Shown one piece after another: positions 1 through 7,080 of a stretch of DNA of 10,864 nt (position 1 is its first letter; every line of letters starts with the position of its first letter). The translations under genes and the position numbers were made by a program. This stretch comes from Acidobacteriota bacterium (GTDB lineage Bacteria > Acidobacteriota > Blastocatellia > Pyrinomonadales > Pyrinomonadaceae), in the NCBI GenBank assembly GCA_003222935.1, contig QHXL01000064.1, positions 438 through 11,301 of the forward strand. The letters run 5' to 3'. The notes under the pieces were generated by a model, which had not been told where the DNA came from, did no database searches, and saw only the letters and a list, made by a program, of their open reading frames with translations.

Positions 1-61
1 TTGGTTTTTTTAATCGGCAATCGGCAATTGGAAATCGGCAATCAACCGGTAATAAGAGAGT
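1..61. repeat. Repeat-rich spacer upstream of rplC (partial)
   Basis: The stretch contains the word AATCGGCAAT and close variants about three times at roughly 9-45. These are related to the GATTGC/AATCTGCAAT words of later spacers. By cluster order it is probably the right arm of a palindromic spacer between rpsJ and rplC, with the left arm outside the window. A purine-rich AAGAGAG at 54-60 serves as the likely ribosome binding site of rplC. No gene is visible here. Confidence 0.6.
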
Positions 62-70
62 TTGAAACCT

Positions 71-721
71 ATGATTAACGGAATCATCGGAAGAAAGATC
101 GGCATGACGCAGATCTTCGCGCCAGACGGAACGGTCACGCCCGTTACGGTGATCAAGGCTGGTCCGTGTGTTGTCGTGCAGAAGAAATCTTCGGCAGGTA
201 AAGACGGTTACGACGCCGTGCAGCTCGGTCTTGTCGACGACAACCCGCTCAAGTTGAAGAATGTCACCAAGCCGATGCGAGGTCACTTCGAGAAGACCGG
301 TGGCGGCATTCCTCCTACTCGCATTCTGAAGGAATTTCGACTTTCCAGTTCCGACGACAGCACTAACGTCGGCGACAAGGTTCTTGTCGATCAGTTTGCT
401 GATGGCGAAATGGTTGATGTGATTGGCCGTTCAAAGGGTCGCGGTTTTGCCGGGACGATCAAGCGCCACAACTTCAATCGTGGTCCTGAATCGCACGGTT
501 CGATGAACGTACGTGCGCCCGGTTCAATCGGTGCGTCGGCTTACCCTTCAAGAGTTATCAAGGGAACGCGTTCGTCGGGACACATGGGAGATGAGCGCGT
601 CACCATCAAGGGGTTGACTGTTGCTCGTGTCGATGCCGAAAACAATTTGCTAATGATTCGTGGTGCGGTGCCCGGCGCTTTTGGAAGCGTAGTAATCGTT
701 CGCAAGGTGACGAAAAAGTAG
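71..721 (+). CDS. rplC: 50S ribosomal protein L3
   Basis: L3 is a primary 23S rRNA-binding protein of the large subunit; it nucleates assembly and sends a long loop toward the peptidyl-transferase centre. The 216-residue product begins [16 protein letters not shown], the classic L3 N-terminus. It carries the family signature in the middle ([14 protein letters not shown], then [14 protein letters not shown] and GHMGDERVT) and ends in [20 protein letters not shown] at 62 would add MKP, but ATG at 71 is preferred: it gives the canonical N-terminus and leaves about 10 nt to the purine-rich GAGAG at 56-60. The residue after GSIG is Ala, where E. coli has the glutamine methylated by PrmB, so that modification is not expected here. 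The stop is 9 nt before rplD. Identification is certain. Confidence 0.98.
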   Translation: MINGIIGRKIGMTQIFAPDGTVTPVTVIKAGPCVVVQKKSSAGKDGYDAVQLGLVDDNPLKLKNVTKPMRGHFEKTGGGIPPTRILKEFRLSSSDDSTNVGDKVLVDQFADGEMVDVIGRSKGRGFAGTIKRHNFNRGPESHGSMNVRAPGSIGASAYPSRVIKGTRSSGHMGDERVTIKGLTVARVDAENNLLMIRGAVPGAFGSVVIVRKVTKK

Positions 722-730
722 GAGTTAGTT

Positions 731-1441
731 ATGCCGACAGTTAAGGTGCACAACCTAAAGAACGAGGAAATTGGCGAAGTCCAGTTGTCCGACGCTGTTT
801 TTGGCGCGCCGTTGAACGAGGCGTTGATTCACGCTGCCGTTAGAAACTTCATGGCGAATGGTCGCCAGGGTACATCGGCAACGAAAACTCGCGGCGATGT
901 ATCGGGTTCCGGGCGAAAGCTCTGGAAGCAAAAAGGAACGGGCCGCGCTCGAATTGCTTCGCTTCGATCGCCACTATGGAAGGGCGGCGGCAATGTTCAT
1001 GGTCCCCAGCCACGAGATTGGTCTTACAACATGCCGAAGAAGATGCGCCAGGGTGCATTGCGCTCGGCGCTGTCTGCGCGAGTGCGTGAAGGCAACGTGT
1101 TTGTGATTGAAGCCTGGTCAATGGATAAACCGAAGACGAAAGATTTTTCGACGTCGCTCGGCAAGCTCGGATTAGGCGGAAAGACATTGATCGTTGATTC
1201 TCTCGAAAACGAGAACTTGATCCTATCTGCTCGCAATGTTCGTCACGCAAAGGTTGTGAACAGCTTTGGTCTGAACATCTACGACCTGCTGTATCACGAT
1301 CACCTGGTGTTGTCGCGCGATGCCGCGACGGAGCTCGAGCAGTTACTCGGTTCGAAGAGCGGTGAAGCTCCGGCTGCAGTTGAAGAAGCGCCAGCCAAAC
1401 CAAAGCGAACACGCAAACCTAAGAAAGAGGAGGCGGCATAA
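731..1441 (+). CDS. rplD: 50S ribosomal protein L4, with charged C-terminal tail
   Basis: L4 binds 23S rRNA and its extended loop lines the exit tunnel; in E. coli it also represses its own S10 operon. The 236-residue product has the L4 loop region (GSGRKLWKQKGTGRAR, then SPLWKGGGNVHGPQPRD) at about residues 55-95, followed by the globular domain (KTLIVDS, NVRHAKVVN, YDLLYHDHLVLS). A bacterial L4 usually stops near residue 205. Here about 29 extra residues (208-236) form an Ala/Pro/Glu segment followed by a basic KPKRTRKPKK run. GGAG at 721-724, directly after the rplC stop, is a suitable ribosome binding site. The E. coli L4-target leader would lie upstream of rpsJ and cannot be assessed. 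Confidence 0.97.
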   Translation: MPTVKVHNLKNEEIGEVQLSDAVFGAPLNEALIHAAVRNFMANGRQGTSATKTRGDVSGSGRKLWKQKGTGRARIASLRSPLWKGGGNVHGPQPRDWSYNMPKKMRQGALRSALSARVREGNVFVIEAWSMDKPKTKDFSTSLGKLGLGGKTLIVDSLENENLILSARNVRHAKVVNSFGLNIYDLLYHDHLVLSRDAATELEQLLGSKSGEAPAAVEEAPAKPKRTRKPKKEEAA

Positions 1442-1444
1442 GCG

Positions 1445-1750
1445 ATGAGAACAGTTTGGGACATCATCAAGTCGCCTGTGATTACTGAGAAGGCGCTGGT
1501 CGCAAAGGAAGAAACTCAGGACAAGCAGCAGTTGCTTACGTTCAGGGTTGATAAGCATGCAACCAAGCCTGAGATCAAATCGGCTGTAGAGACGATTTTT
1601 CAGGTCAAAGTTGATCATGTGAGAACGATTAATTTCATGGGTAAGACCGCGAGACGCGGCCGCTTTGAAGGACGCAAACCATCCTGGAAGAAAGCGTATG
1701 TCACGCTGAAGCAGGGTGAGAAGCCGGTTGATTACGGCGAAGCGATATAA
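1445..1750 (+). CDS. rplW: 50S ribosomal protein L23
   Basis: L23 sits at the polypeptide exit of the large subunit and is the docking site for trigger factor and SRP. The 101-residue product starts MRTVWDIIKSPVITEKA, the diagnostic L23 N-terminus. It continues with TFRVDKHATKPEIKSAVETIF and the loop segment KTARRGRFEGRKPSWKKAYVTL. Length matches the family. Start ATG lies 3 nt after the rplD stop, and GAGGAGG-like purines at the end of rplD (about 1428-1434) can serve as its ribosome binding site. This suggests translational coupling. It is the last gene before the first long repeat spacer. Confidence 0.98.
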   Translation: MRTVWDIIKSPVITEKALVAKEETQDKQQLLTFRVDKHATKPEIKSAVETIFQVKVDHVRTINFMGKTARRGRFEGRKPSWKKAYVTLKQGEKPVDYGEAI

Positions 1751-1857
1751 GGTTATTGCAGATTGTTGATTGCAGATTTCAGATTGACCTTGGGTTCGAA
1801 GATTCGTGCAGTTGTTTTTAAATCTACAATCTGCAATCTGAAATCGGAAATATAAAC
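1751..1857. repeat. Palindromic spacer, GATTGCA/GATTTCA word family (rplW-rplB)
   Basis: This 107-nt spacer holds two sets of complementary arms. ATTGCAGATTGT (1755-1766) is the exact reverse complement of 1826-1837. GATTTCAGATTG (1775-1786) is the exact reverse complement of 1834-1845. The arms are made of near-repeats of GATTGCAGATT and are separated by an unrelated centre. The 12-mer GCAATCTGAAAT sits at 1833-1844, 13 nt before the rplB ATG. No strong Shine-Dalgarno is seen between the arm and the start. There is no T-run after the stem, so it does not look like an intrinsic terminator. Confidence 0.85.
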
Positions 1858-2080
1858 ATGGGCATAAAGAAACTTACACCCACATCACCAGCGCGACGTT
1901 ATCAAACGTACCTGACGCGAGATGAATTGACGGTTGGCGCGGTACCTGAGAAGGCGCTGCTGGAACCGAAGAAACGAATTTCGGGTCGCAACAATGACGG
2001 TCGAATCACGGTTCGGCGTCGCGGCGGCGGTCACAAGCGCTTTTATAGAATTATCGATTTCAAGCGCGACAAAGACGGAG

Positions 2081-2119
2081 TGCCCGGACGCAGCTCAATA
2101 TTGTGAATCTGCGTTCCTA
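2081..2119 (+). repeat. Inverted copy inside rplB (aberrant arm)
   Basis: These 39 nt are the exact reverse complement of 2259-2297; pairing fails at the next base on each side. They sit exactly where L2 should encode its conserved EYDPNRSA region, and they introduce the stop and frame change. The other arm encodes normal L2 sequence in frame, so this arm is the derived copy. In RNA the arms could form a 39-bp helix closing a 139-nt loop. Confidence 0.95.
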
Positions 2120-2258
2120 ATTGCCCTCGTTACCTATATCGACGGCGAAAAGCGTTACATCATCGCGCCGACGGGATTGGAAGTTGGCAAGACAATCGTG
2201 AGCGGCGCCGATGCTGACATCCTTCCAGGCAATACGTTGCCGCTAATCAATATCCCTC

Positions 2259-2297
2259 TAGGAACGCAGATTCACAATATTGAGCTGCGTCCGGGCA
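2259..2297 (-). repeat. Source arm of the rplB inverted repeat
   Basis: These 39 nt lie in the resumed L2 frame and encode the canonical segment [12 protein letters not shown]. Their reverse complement reappears exactly at 2081-2119. Normal coding here identifies this arm as the original template. Confidence 0.95.
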
Positions 2298-2521
2298 AAG
2301 GCGGACAGATGGCGCGTTCAGCCGGAACGTTCGCGCAGTTGGTTGCAAAGGAAGGCAGCTACGCACAGTTGCGTATGCCGTCAGGTGAGGTTCGACGAGT
2401 ACCGCTAGTTTGCAAAGCGACCGTTGGCCAGGTCGGAAATATCGAGCACGAGAATGTATCGCTTGGTAAGGCGGGTCGTTCACGTTGGAAAGGTTTGCGA
2501 CCCAAGGTCCGTGGTGTAGCG

Positions 2522-2556
<35 letters not shown>

Positions 2557-2677
2557 AGGTAAGACCTCCGGTGGACGCAATCCCGTTACACCCTGGGGTC
2601 AGCCAACCCGCGGATACAAGACGCGGAGTAACAAGCGAACTCAGAAGATGATTCTGAAGGATCGAAGAACGAAGTAA

Positions 2678-2807
2678 GGATATTGTCGATTGAAGATTTC
2701 AGATTGCAGATTGTTACGTGCAGTCGGAAGTCGTGGGAATCAAGCGGGTTTCGATTTGGTTGTCAAATCTGCAATCTGCAATTTGCAATCTGAAATTTAG
2801 GAGAGAT
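2678..2807. repeat. Palindromic spacer, GATTGCA/GATTTCA word family (rplB-rpsS)
   Basis: The spacer is 130 nt long. ATTTCAGATTGCA (2696-2708) is the exact reverse complement of TGCAATCTGAAAT (2784-2796). Further copies of AATCTGCAAT flank the right arm at about 2766-2783. The central 75 nt are unrelated to the arms. The 12-mer GCAATCTGAAAT is at 2785-2796, 11 nt before the rpsS ATG, and a strong AGGAGAG follows at 2799-2805. A reading frame of rpsS extends back through part of this spacer, but it consists of repeat words and is not part of S19. Confidence 0.85.
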
Positions 2808-3110
2808 ATGGCTCGTTCAGTTAAAAAAGGACCGTTCATCGACAAAGGTGTAGTGAAGGCTGTTGAGAAGGCGCGCAACGCTGGTTCACGTCCTCCTGTC
2901 ATCAAGACATGGTCGCGTCGTTCGACGATTACTCCCGATATGGTTGGCTTGACGTTTGGAGTTCACAACGGAAAACGCCATCTGCCTATCTACGTCACTG
3001 AGAACATGGTGGGCCATAAGTTGGGCGAGTTTGCGCCAACGAGAACGTTCAAAGGCCACTCGGGAACAAAGGTTGAGAAGACCAGTAAGGTAGGCGGACC
3101 GCCGAAATAA
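2808..3110 (+). CDS. rpsS: 30S ribosomal protein S19
   Basis: S19 binds 16S rRNA in the head of the small subunit, next to S13, near the A site. The 100-residue product begins [22 protein letters not shown]. It contains [23 protein letters not shown] and the family signature [24 protein letters not shown]. The usual length is about 92, so the Lys/Gly-rich tail ([10 protein letters not shown]) is slightly long. The in-frame upstream extension to 2718 is rejected: it translates repeat sequence, while ATG 2808 has AGGAGAG just upstream and gives the canonical N-terminus. Confidence 0.98.
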   Translation: MARSVKKGPFIDKGVVKAVEKARNAGSRPPVIKTWSRRSTITPDMVGLTFGVHNGKRHLPIYVTENMVGHKLGEFAPTRTFKGHSGTKVEKTSKVGGPPK

Positions 3111-3227
3111 CGTGAAGTTGTGAATCGTAAATCATGAATCGCCAGGTTTGTCAGGTTCATGATTCATCGCAAAAAAAACGATTCACGATTAGCGGTTCAC
3201 GAATAACGAGACGTAACGAGGTTCAGG
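3111..3227. repeat. Palindromic spacer with a different word set (rpsS-rplV)
   Basis: This 117-nt spacer has nested inverted arms. GTGAATCGT (3120-3128) pairs exactly with ACGATTCAC (3178-3186). Inside it, AATCATGAA (3130-3138) pairs exactly with TTCATGATT (3156-3164). The words (GAATCGT, ATCATGAATC, GATTCAC) differ from the GATTGCA family, yet the layout of word-like arms around a short unrelated centre is the same. An A8 run lies at 3171-3178. GAGG at 3219-3222 lies upstream of the rplV ATG. Confidence 0.75.
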
Positions 3228-3788
3228 ATGGAAGCAACAGCGAGTGCAAAGTACTTAAGAGGATCAGCGCAGAAGGCGCGCCTGGTCGTGGACATGATCC
3301 GCGGCAAGGATGTGAACCAGGCTTTGGCGATTCTGCGATTCTCAAAGAAGCGAGCGGCAACCCATGTTGAAAAATGCATGCGTTCGGCTATTGCGAATGC
3401 AAACGAGGCCGCCGAGAAAGCAAACATTTCGATCGATCCGGACGATCTCTGGGTGCGTACAGCATTCGTCGACCGTGGGCCTACGAAGAATCGACGTCGG
3501 GTTAGACCAGCGCCCCAGGGGCGGGCCTATCGTGAACAACGGCACTTTTGCCACGTAACGATTTCGCTCAGCAACGACGCTAAGCCTGAACCTAAAGTAA
3601 AAGGCGTGAAGGTTGTCGATGCAACGCCTGCGAAGCCGGCCAAGCTGGCTGAAAGCAAGGGGCGGAAGCGCGGTGGCGCGGCAGCAGCGCCGCGAACAAA
3701 GAAGGCAGCGCCCAAGGCAGAAGCCGCTGAAGAAGGTACGAAGTCTGCAGCGAAGAAGGCTTCGAAGAAAAAGAAGTCGGAAGAATAG
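3228..3788 (+). CDS. rplV: 50S ribosomal protein L22, with long basic C-terminal tail
   Basis: L22 touches all domains of 23S rRNA, and its beta-hairpin lines the exit tunnel, where macrolide resistance changes can map. Residues 1-116 are the L22 core: EATASAKYLRGSAQKARLVVD, ALAILRFSKKRAATHVEKC, then the tunnel hairpin around VDRGPTKNRRRVRPAPQGRA (about 82-100) and HVTISLS. Bacterial L22 is normally about 110 residues. Here about 70 more (117-186) follow, rich in Lys, Ala, Pro and Glu, with no recognisable fold and ending KKASKKKKSEE. The tail is in the same open frame and stops just before the next spacer, so it looks genuine rather than a frameshift product. Confidence 0.97.
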   Translation: MEATASAKYLRGSAQKARLVVDMIRGKDVNQALAILRFSKKRAATHVEKCMRSAIANANEAAEKANISIDPDDLWVRTAFVDRGPTKNRRRVRPAPQGRAYREQRHFCHVTISLSNDAKPEPKVKGVKVVDATPAKPAKLAESKGRKRGGAAAAPRTKKAAPKAEAAEEGTKSAAKKASKKKKSEE

Positions 3789-3847
3789 AAGACCTGAGAT
3801 TTCAGATCTCAGATCTCAAACGAAGAAGATCCTGAACGGAGAAGATT
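3789..3847. repeat. Short repeat spacer upstream of rpsC
   Basis: The 59-nt spacer contains TGAGAT (3795-3800) complementary to ATCTCA (3813-3818), enclosing the palindrome AGATCT. The 19-mer at 3796-3814 recurs exactly at 4619-4637, immediately after rpsC. GGAGAAG at 3838-3844 is the probable rpsC ribosome binding site. Confidence 0.7.
3796..3814 (+). repeat. 19-bp direct repeat, copy 1, before rpsC
   Basis: GAGATTTCAGATCTCAGAT is identical to 4619-4637; the flanking bases differ. With the other copy it brackets rpsC precisely. Confidence 0.9.
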
Positions 3848-4618
3848 GTGGGTCAAAAAGTTCATCCATACGGTTTTCGACTTGGCTACAACAAAGACTG
3901 GCACTCGCACTGGTTTGCCAAAAAGCAGTTCGGCGAGTTCTTGTTGGAGGACCTCAAGCTCAAGCGAGATCTAAAGCAGCGATTTGCTGGTGCGGGAGTT
4001 TCGCACGTCGATATAGAGCGTGCAGCGAATCGTCTCAAGATCATCATCTACACCTCGCGCCCGGGCATCATCATCGGCCGCAAGGGTGCTGAGATCGACA
4101 AGCTCAAGAGTGATCTTTCTTCCAAGACCGGTCGCGAAGTTCTTGTTTCGATTCAAGAGATTCATAAGCCAGAGCTCAACGCCCAGCTGCAAGCTGAAAA
4201 GATTGCCGCCCAACTCGAGAAGCGCATCGCTTTTCGACGTGCGATGAGAAAGGCCGTCGAAGAGTCGCTACGATTTGGCGCCCAGGGAATCAAGGTGAAG
4301 GTTAGTGGTCGCTTGAATGGCGCTGAAATCGCTCGCAGCGAGTGGCATCTTCAGGGACAGCTACCACTTCACACGCTCCGCGCTGACATCGACTACGGTC
4401 TTGCTGAAGCGCGAACGACTTTTGGTCAGATTGGTGTGAAGGTTTGGATTTATCGTGGTGAGATTTTGGATCCCAAAGCTGCGATGGCTCGCGGTACCGG
4501 TTCAGATCCGATCAACGAAACGAGGGTTGGAGAACGCGAACGGCGACCACGCACCCGACGCGAACGTGAAGGCGGCGGCTCACCGGACGGCAGACGGCCT
4601 CGAGGAGACAACCAATAG
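3848..4618 (+). CDS. rpsC: 30S ribosomal protein S3
   Basis: S3 lies at the mRNA entry channel in the head of the small subunit. The product starts at GTG 3848 and reads [18 protein letters not shown], the diagnostic N-terminus. A type-2 KH RNA-binding domain follows, with its GxxG loop at residues 77-80 ([13 protein letters not shown]). The C-terminal domain has [31 protein letters not shown] sequence ([20 protein letters not shown]) and [17 protein letters not shown]. The 256 residues exceed the common 210-235 because of an Arg/Gly-rich tail from about residue 226. GGAGAAG upstream supports the GTG start. The gene is flanked by identical 19-bp repeats. Confidence 0.98.
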   Translation: MGQKVHPYGFRLGYNKDWHSHWFAKKQFGEFLLEDLKLKRDLKQRFAGAGVSHVDIERAANRLKIIIYTSRPGIIIGRKGAEIDKLKSDLSSKTGREVLVSIQEIHKPELNAQLQAEKIAAQLEKRIAFRRAMRKAVEESLRFGAQGIKVKVSGRLNGAEIARSEWHLQGQLPLHTLRADIDYGLAEARTTFGQIGVKVWIYRGEILDPKAAMARGTGSDPINETRVGERERRPRTRREREGGGSPDGRRPRGDNQ

Positions 4619-4637
4619 GAGATTTCAGATCTCAGAT
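4619..4637 (+). repeat. 19-bp direct repeat, copy 2, directly after rpsC stop
   Basis: This is identical to 3796-3814 and begins at the first base after the rpsC TAG. It is also part of the left arm of the rpsC-rplP palindromic spacer. Confidence 0.9.
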
Positions 4638-4720
4638 TTCAGATTTTAGATTGGCGCTAGCGAGCGAATGGCTCATTCAATCTGCAATCTGCAATCGGCA
4701 ATCTGAAATATGTGAACATC
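4619..4720. repeat. Palindromic spacer, GATTGCA/GATTTCA word family (rpsC-rplP)
   Basis: This 102-nt spacer begins directly after the rpsC stop with the 19-mer (4619-4637) also found at 3796-3814. ATTTCAGATT (4636-4645) is the exact reverse complement of AATCTGAAAT (4700-4709). The right side carries AATCTGCAATCTGCAATCGG-type repeats. GCAATCTGAAAT is at 4698-4709, 11 nt before the rplP ATG chosen here. There is no clear Shine-Dalgarno between the arm and the start. Confidence 0.85.
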
Positions 4721-5149
4721 ATGTTGATGCCGAAAAAAGTAAAGCACCGAAAGCAGATGCGAGGTCGCATGACCGGCGTCGCAACTCGTGGCAGCGAGAT
4801 CAGCTTCGGTGAGTTTGGGTTGAAGTGCCTGGAACCCGCATGGATAACTGATCGTCAGATTGAAGCCGCTCGTATTGCGATGACTCGTCATATCAAGCGT
4901 GGTGGCAAGATCTGGATCCGGATGTTTCCGGATAAGCCGGTTACGAAGAAACCTGCCGAAACTCGTATGGGTAAAGGAAAAGGCGCTCCGGAGTACTGGG
5001 TGGCAGTGGTTAAGCAGGGTCGCATTCTGTACGAGATCGAAGGTGTCGATGAGAAGACGGCAAGAGACGCAATGCGTTTGGCTGCACAGAAACTTCCGAT
5101 CAAGACGAAGTTTGTAACACGTGCTGATCAAGAAGGAGGCGCGATTTAG
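4721..5149 (+). CDS. rplP: 50S ribosomal protein L16
   Basis: L16 organises the A-site side of the large subunit, contacting aminoacyl-tRNA and 5S-proximal 23S rRNA. From ATG 4721 the 142-residue product reads [19 protein letters not shown], then [43 protein letters not shown] and the glycine-rich [15 protein letters not shown], all L16 hallmarks. An upstream GTG at 4712 would add three residues (MNI). ATG 4727 would give MPKK. Neither has a clear ribosome binding site, so the start is uncertain by a few codons; 4721 matches the family pattern best. The gene ends 2 nt before rpmC. Confidence 0.96.
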   Translation: MLMPKKVKHRKQMRGRMTGVATRGSEISFGEFGLKCLEPAWITDRQIEAARIAMTRHIKRGGKIWIRMFPDKPVTKKPAETRMGKGKGAPEYWVAVVKQGRILYEIEGVDEKTARDAMRLAAQKLPIKTKFVTRADQEGGAI

Positions 5150-5151
5150 CA

Positions 5152-5349
5152 ATGAAACGTCGCGAAGAGTTAGACAAGTATAAAGAGATGGGTGGAGAGG
5201 AATTGCGAGCTGAAGCCGTGCGTCTGCGTGAATCGCTGTTTCGTCTCAATTTCAAATTGGCCCTGGGTGAAGTCGACGCAGTGAAGCGCATTCGGCAGGA
5301 GAAGAAATCGTTAGCTCGCATCGAGACTTTATCGAAGCAGCGTTCATAG
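5152..5349 (+). CDS. rpmC: 50S ribosomal protein L29
   Basis: L29 is a small two-helix protein at the tunnel exit, beside L23. The 65-residue product (MKRREELDKYKEMGGEELRAE, then LRESLFRLNFKLALGEVDAVKRIRQEKKSLARI) has the usual length. The family's helix-turn-helix pattern is clear, with LFRLNFKLALGE equivalent to the common LFNLRFQLATGQ. A full AAGGAGG at 5133-5139, inside the end of rplP, and a 2-nt gap imply coupled translation with L16. Confidence 0.96.
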   Translation: MKRREELDKYKEMGGEELRAEAVRLRESLFRLNFKLALGEVDAVKRIRQEKKSLARIETLSKQRS

Positions 5350-5360
5350 ATCGAAAATAG

Positions 5361-5385
5361 GTTGGCTTCCCTCGAGTGGGCCAAC
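5361..5385. repeat. Small hairpin between rpmC and rpsQ
   Basis: GTTGGC (5361-5366) pairs exactly with GCCAAC (5380-5385) across a 13-nt loop containing CTCGAG. It is the only notable structure in this 52-nt spacer and is unrelated to the GATTGCA words. No T-run follows, and it precedes the rpsQ start by 16 nt. It could influence RNA processing or rpsQ initiation; that is inference. Confidence 0.55.
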
Positions 5386-5401
5386 GAAAGTGTGTGAAAG
5401 A

Positions 5402-5716
5402 ATGGCAGAGAATCAAGAAAACATTACACCCGCAGCGAAAGAAGCAACCGCTTCAGAGTCGACGAGTCGGCCGCACCGTTCTCAGAAAGTCGGAACTGTC
5501 TCCTCCGACAAAATGCAGAAGACGGTCGTTGTTCGAGTGGATCGATTAGTTAAGCACACCAAGTATCGAAGGTATGTTCGTCGCACTTCCAAGTTTATGG
5601 CCCATGACGAGCTTGGCGCGACGGTCGGCGATAAGGTGAGAATTGTTGAGACGCGACCATTGTCGGCCCGCAAGCGTTGGCGCGTTGTTGAGATAGTGCA
5701 GAAAGCTGCGAAGTAA
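5402..5716 (+). CDS. rpsQ: 30S ribosomal protein S17, with N-terminal extension
   Basis: S17 is a primary 16S rRNA-binding protein of the small-subunit body, with an OB fold. The core starts near residue 26: RSQKVGTVSSDKMQKTVVVRVDR, then KHTKYRRYVRRTSKFMAHDE, VGDKVRIVETRPLSARKRWRVVEIV. This is typical S17. ATG 5402 gives 104 residues against the usual 80-90. The extra N-terminal 25 residues are Ser/Thr/Glu-rich and look disordered. A GTG at 5390 would add four more residues (MCER). I prefer ATG with GAAAG at 5386-5390 as a weak ribosome binding site. No internal start closer to the core is evident. Confidence 0.95.
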   Translation: MAENQENITPAAKEATASESTSRPHRSQKVGTVSSDKMQKTVVVRVDRLVKHTKYRRYVRRTSKFMAHDELGATVGDKVRIVETRPLSARKRWRVVEIVQKAAK

Positions 5717-5806
5717 GAGATTTGGTTTTTGGGTTTTGGCCTTCGGTCTTTGGCTTTGCCATGACCCGGGACAAAAGACCAAAGGCCCAAACCGGAGGTA
5801 ACGACA
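5717..5806. repeat. Palindromic spacer with GGTTTTGG/CCAAAGG words (rpsQ-rplN)
   Basis: Arms at 5732-5748 and 5777-5793 are complementary at 15 of 17 positions (GGTTTTGGCCTTCGGTC on the left), with a 28-nt centre. The words (TTTGG, GGTTTT, GACCAAAGG) are unrelated to the other spacers, but the architecture matches. The right arm ends one base before GGAGG at 5794-5798, so the stem abuts the rplN ribosome binding site. Confidence 0.75.
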
Positions 5807-6175
5807 GTGATTCAGATGCAAACCTCTTTGGAGGTTGCCGACAATTCGGGAGCTCGACGGGTGGAAATGATCATGCCTATTGGCGGATCCACCGGAAAGA
5901 TTGCAAGTCTGGGCGATCGTATCAAAGTAACGGTTAAGGCAGCTTCGCCTGACGGAAGAATCAAAAAGGGCACCGTCCAGGACGCTGTCATAGTTCGTAC
6001 GCGAAAAGAAGTCAGGCGAGCTGACGGCTCTTATGTAAGGTTTGATCAAAATGCCGCAGTGCTCATCAAGGAAGATGGGACGCCAATTGGCACCCGCGTG
6101 TTTGGACCAGTGGCCCGTGAACTGCGCGATAAGAATTTTATGAAGATTGTTTCACTCGCGCCGGAGGTAATTTAA
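5807..6175 (+). CDS. rplN: 50S ribosomal protein L14
   Basis: L14 binds 23S rRNA near the subunit interface and contacts L19 and 16S helix 14. It starts at GTG 5807 and reads [22 protein letters not shown], the universal L14 N-terminus. It continues with [46 protein letters not shown] and [27 protein letters not shown]. The 122-residue length is exactly that expected. GGAGG at 5794-5798, 8 nt upstream, confirms the GTG start. Confidence 0.98.
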   Translation: MIQMQTSLEVADNSGARRVEMIMPIGGSTGKIASLGDRIKVTVKAASPDGRIKKGTVQDAVIVRTRKEVRRADGSYVRFDQNAAVLIKEDGTPIGTRVFGPVARELRDKNFMKIVSLAPEVI

Positions 6176-6179
6176 GAGT

Positions 6180-6512
6180 ATGCCAGGCACAAAGCGCTCG
6201 AAAATCAGAAAGAACGATCAGGTTGCAATTATTGCTGGGCGCGATAAAGGAAAGCGTGGTCGTGTGCTCGAGGTAGCACCAGCGAGAGGCAAGATCAAAG
6301 TAGAAGGCGCAGGAATGATTAAGCGTCATCAGAAGGCGAACCCGCAGGCCAATCGCGGCGGCGGCATCGTTGATAAAGAAGCTTTCATTGATATATCCAA
6401 TGTTCAATTGATCGACCCGCAATCTGGTAAACCAAGTCGCGTCAGATATGAAGGTGTGGGCGAGTCGAAGACGCGCGTGGCTACCAAGAGTGGTCATTCA
6501 TTGGAAAAGTAA
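6180..6512 (+). CDS. rplX: 50S ribosomal protein L24
   Basis: L24 is an early assembly protein at the tunnel exit. The 110-residue product has a KOW motif at about residues 12-38 ([22 protein letters not shown]). It is followed by the typical [33 protein letters not shown] and KPSRVRY segments. Only 4 nt separate it from rplN. GGAGG at 6163-6167, inside the rplN end, is its ribosome binding site, so translation is probably coupled. Length is within the family range of 100-110. Confidence 0.97.
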   Translation: MPGTKRSKIRKNDQVAIIAGRDKGKRGRVLEVAPARGKIKVEGAGMIKRHQKANPQANRGGGIVDKEAFIDISNVQLIDPQSGKPSRVRYEGVGESKTRVATKSGHSLEK

Positions 6513-6534
6513 GAATTGCATACGAGGAACTGAA

Positions 6535-7077
6535 ATGGCTGCAAGGTTAAAAGAGCGATATCAGAAAGACGTGGCGCCGCAGATCGCCAAGGAGTTTGGT
6601 ATCCAGAATCCAATGGCGATTCCGCGCATTGAGAAGGTCGTCCTCAACATGGGGATGGGCGAGGCAATCGCGAACGCGAAAATACTCGACACTGCTGCGG
6701 ATGAGTTGCGGGCTATTACCGGACAGAAGCCGGTGGTCACAAAGGCGAAAAAGTCGATCGCCTCTTTCAAGCTGCGACAGGGAATGCCCATCGGCGTTGT
6801 AGTGACACTGCGTGGCGACCGCATGTACGAGTTTCTCGATCGGCTGATGTCGGTTGCGCTTCCTCGCGTGCGAGACTTTCGCGGTGTATCGCCCAAGGCT
6901 TTTGATGGACGAGGAAACTACACGATCGGTATTCGCGAGCAGTTAATTTTTCCGGAAATTGATTTCAACAAGGTAGATAAGCTGCGAGGTATGAACGTTT
7001 CCATTATTACCACTGCGCGCAACGACGAACAGGCGCGGGCGCTACTCAAAGCGATGGGGATGCCGTTTAGAACTTAA
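6535..7077 (+). CDS. rplE: 50S ribosomal protein L5
   Basis: L5 binds 5S rRNA in the central protuberance and contacts the P-site tRNA. The 180-residue product starts [21 protein letters not shown], then [62 protein letters not shown] and the C-terminal [23 protein letters not shown]. Length matches the family (about 179). The in-frame extension back to 6448 overlaps rplX and is rejected. ATG 6535 has GAGGA at 6524-6528 and the canonical N-terminus. In E. coli S8 represses the spc operon at the start of rplE; the 22-nt junction here shows no obvious equivalent hairpin. Confidence 0.98.
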   Translation: MAARLKERYQKDVAPQIAKEFGIQNPMAIPRIEKVVLNMGMGEAIANAKILDTAADELRAITGQKPVVTKAKKSIASFKLRQGMPIGVVVTLRGDRMYEFLDRLMSVALPRVRDFRGVSPKAFDGRGNYTIGIREQLIFPEIDFNKVDKLRGMNVSIITTARNDEQARALLKAMGMPFRT

Positions 7078-7080
7078 CGA

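Noticed and set aside
849..1412. 187-residue open frame on the minus strand inside rplD
   Set aside because: It is fully antisense to a clear L4 gene, has no recognisable motif and no fitting ribosome binding site; it is an antisense shadow of coding bias.
1751..1857. Intrinsic transcription terminators at the intergenic palindromes
   Set aside because: None of the stems is followed by a T-run, the arms are AT-rich and interrupted, and terminating inside an essential operon at nearly every junction is implausible.
2080..2120. Programmed ribosomal frameshift as explanation of the rplB break
   Set aside because: A frameshift would keep all codons. Here the conserved EYDPNRSA segment is absent and replaced by an inverted copy, so frameshifting cannot restore L2.
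2718..2807. Upstream in-frame extension of S19
   Set aside because: It translates the repeat spacer; the canonical S19 start and AGGAGAG are at the downstream ATG.
3613..4092. 159-residue + strand frame spanning the rplV tail and rpsC start
   Set aside because: It is an out-of-frame, Arg-rich translation across two well-identified genes and a repeat spacer.
4673..5152. 159-residue minus-strand frame opposite rplP
   Set aside because: It mirrors rplP and its spacer; its C-terminus ([13 protein letters not shown]) is just translated repeat words.
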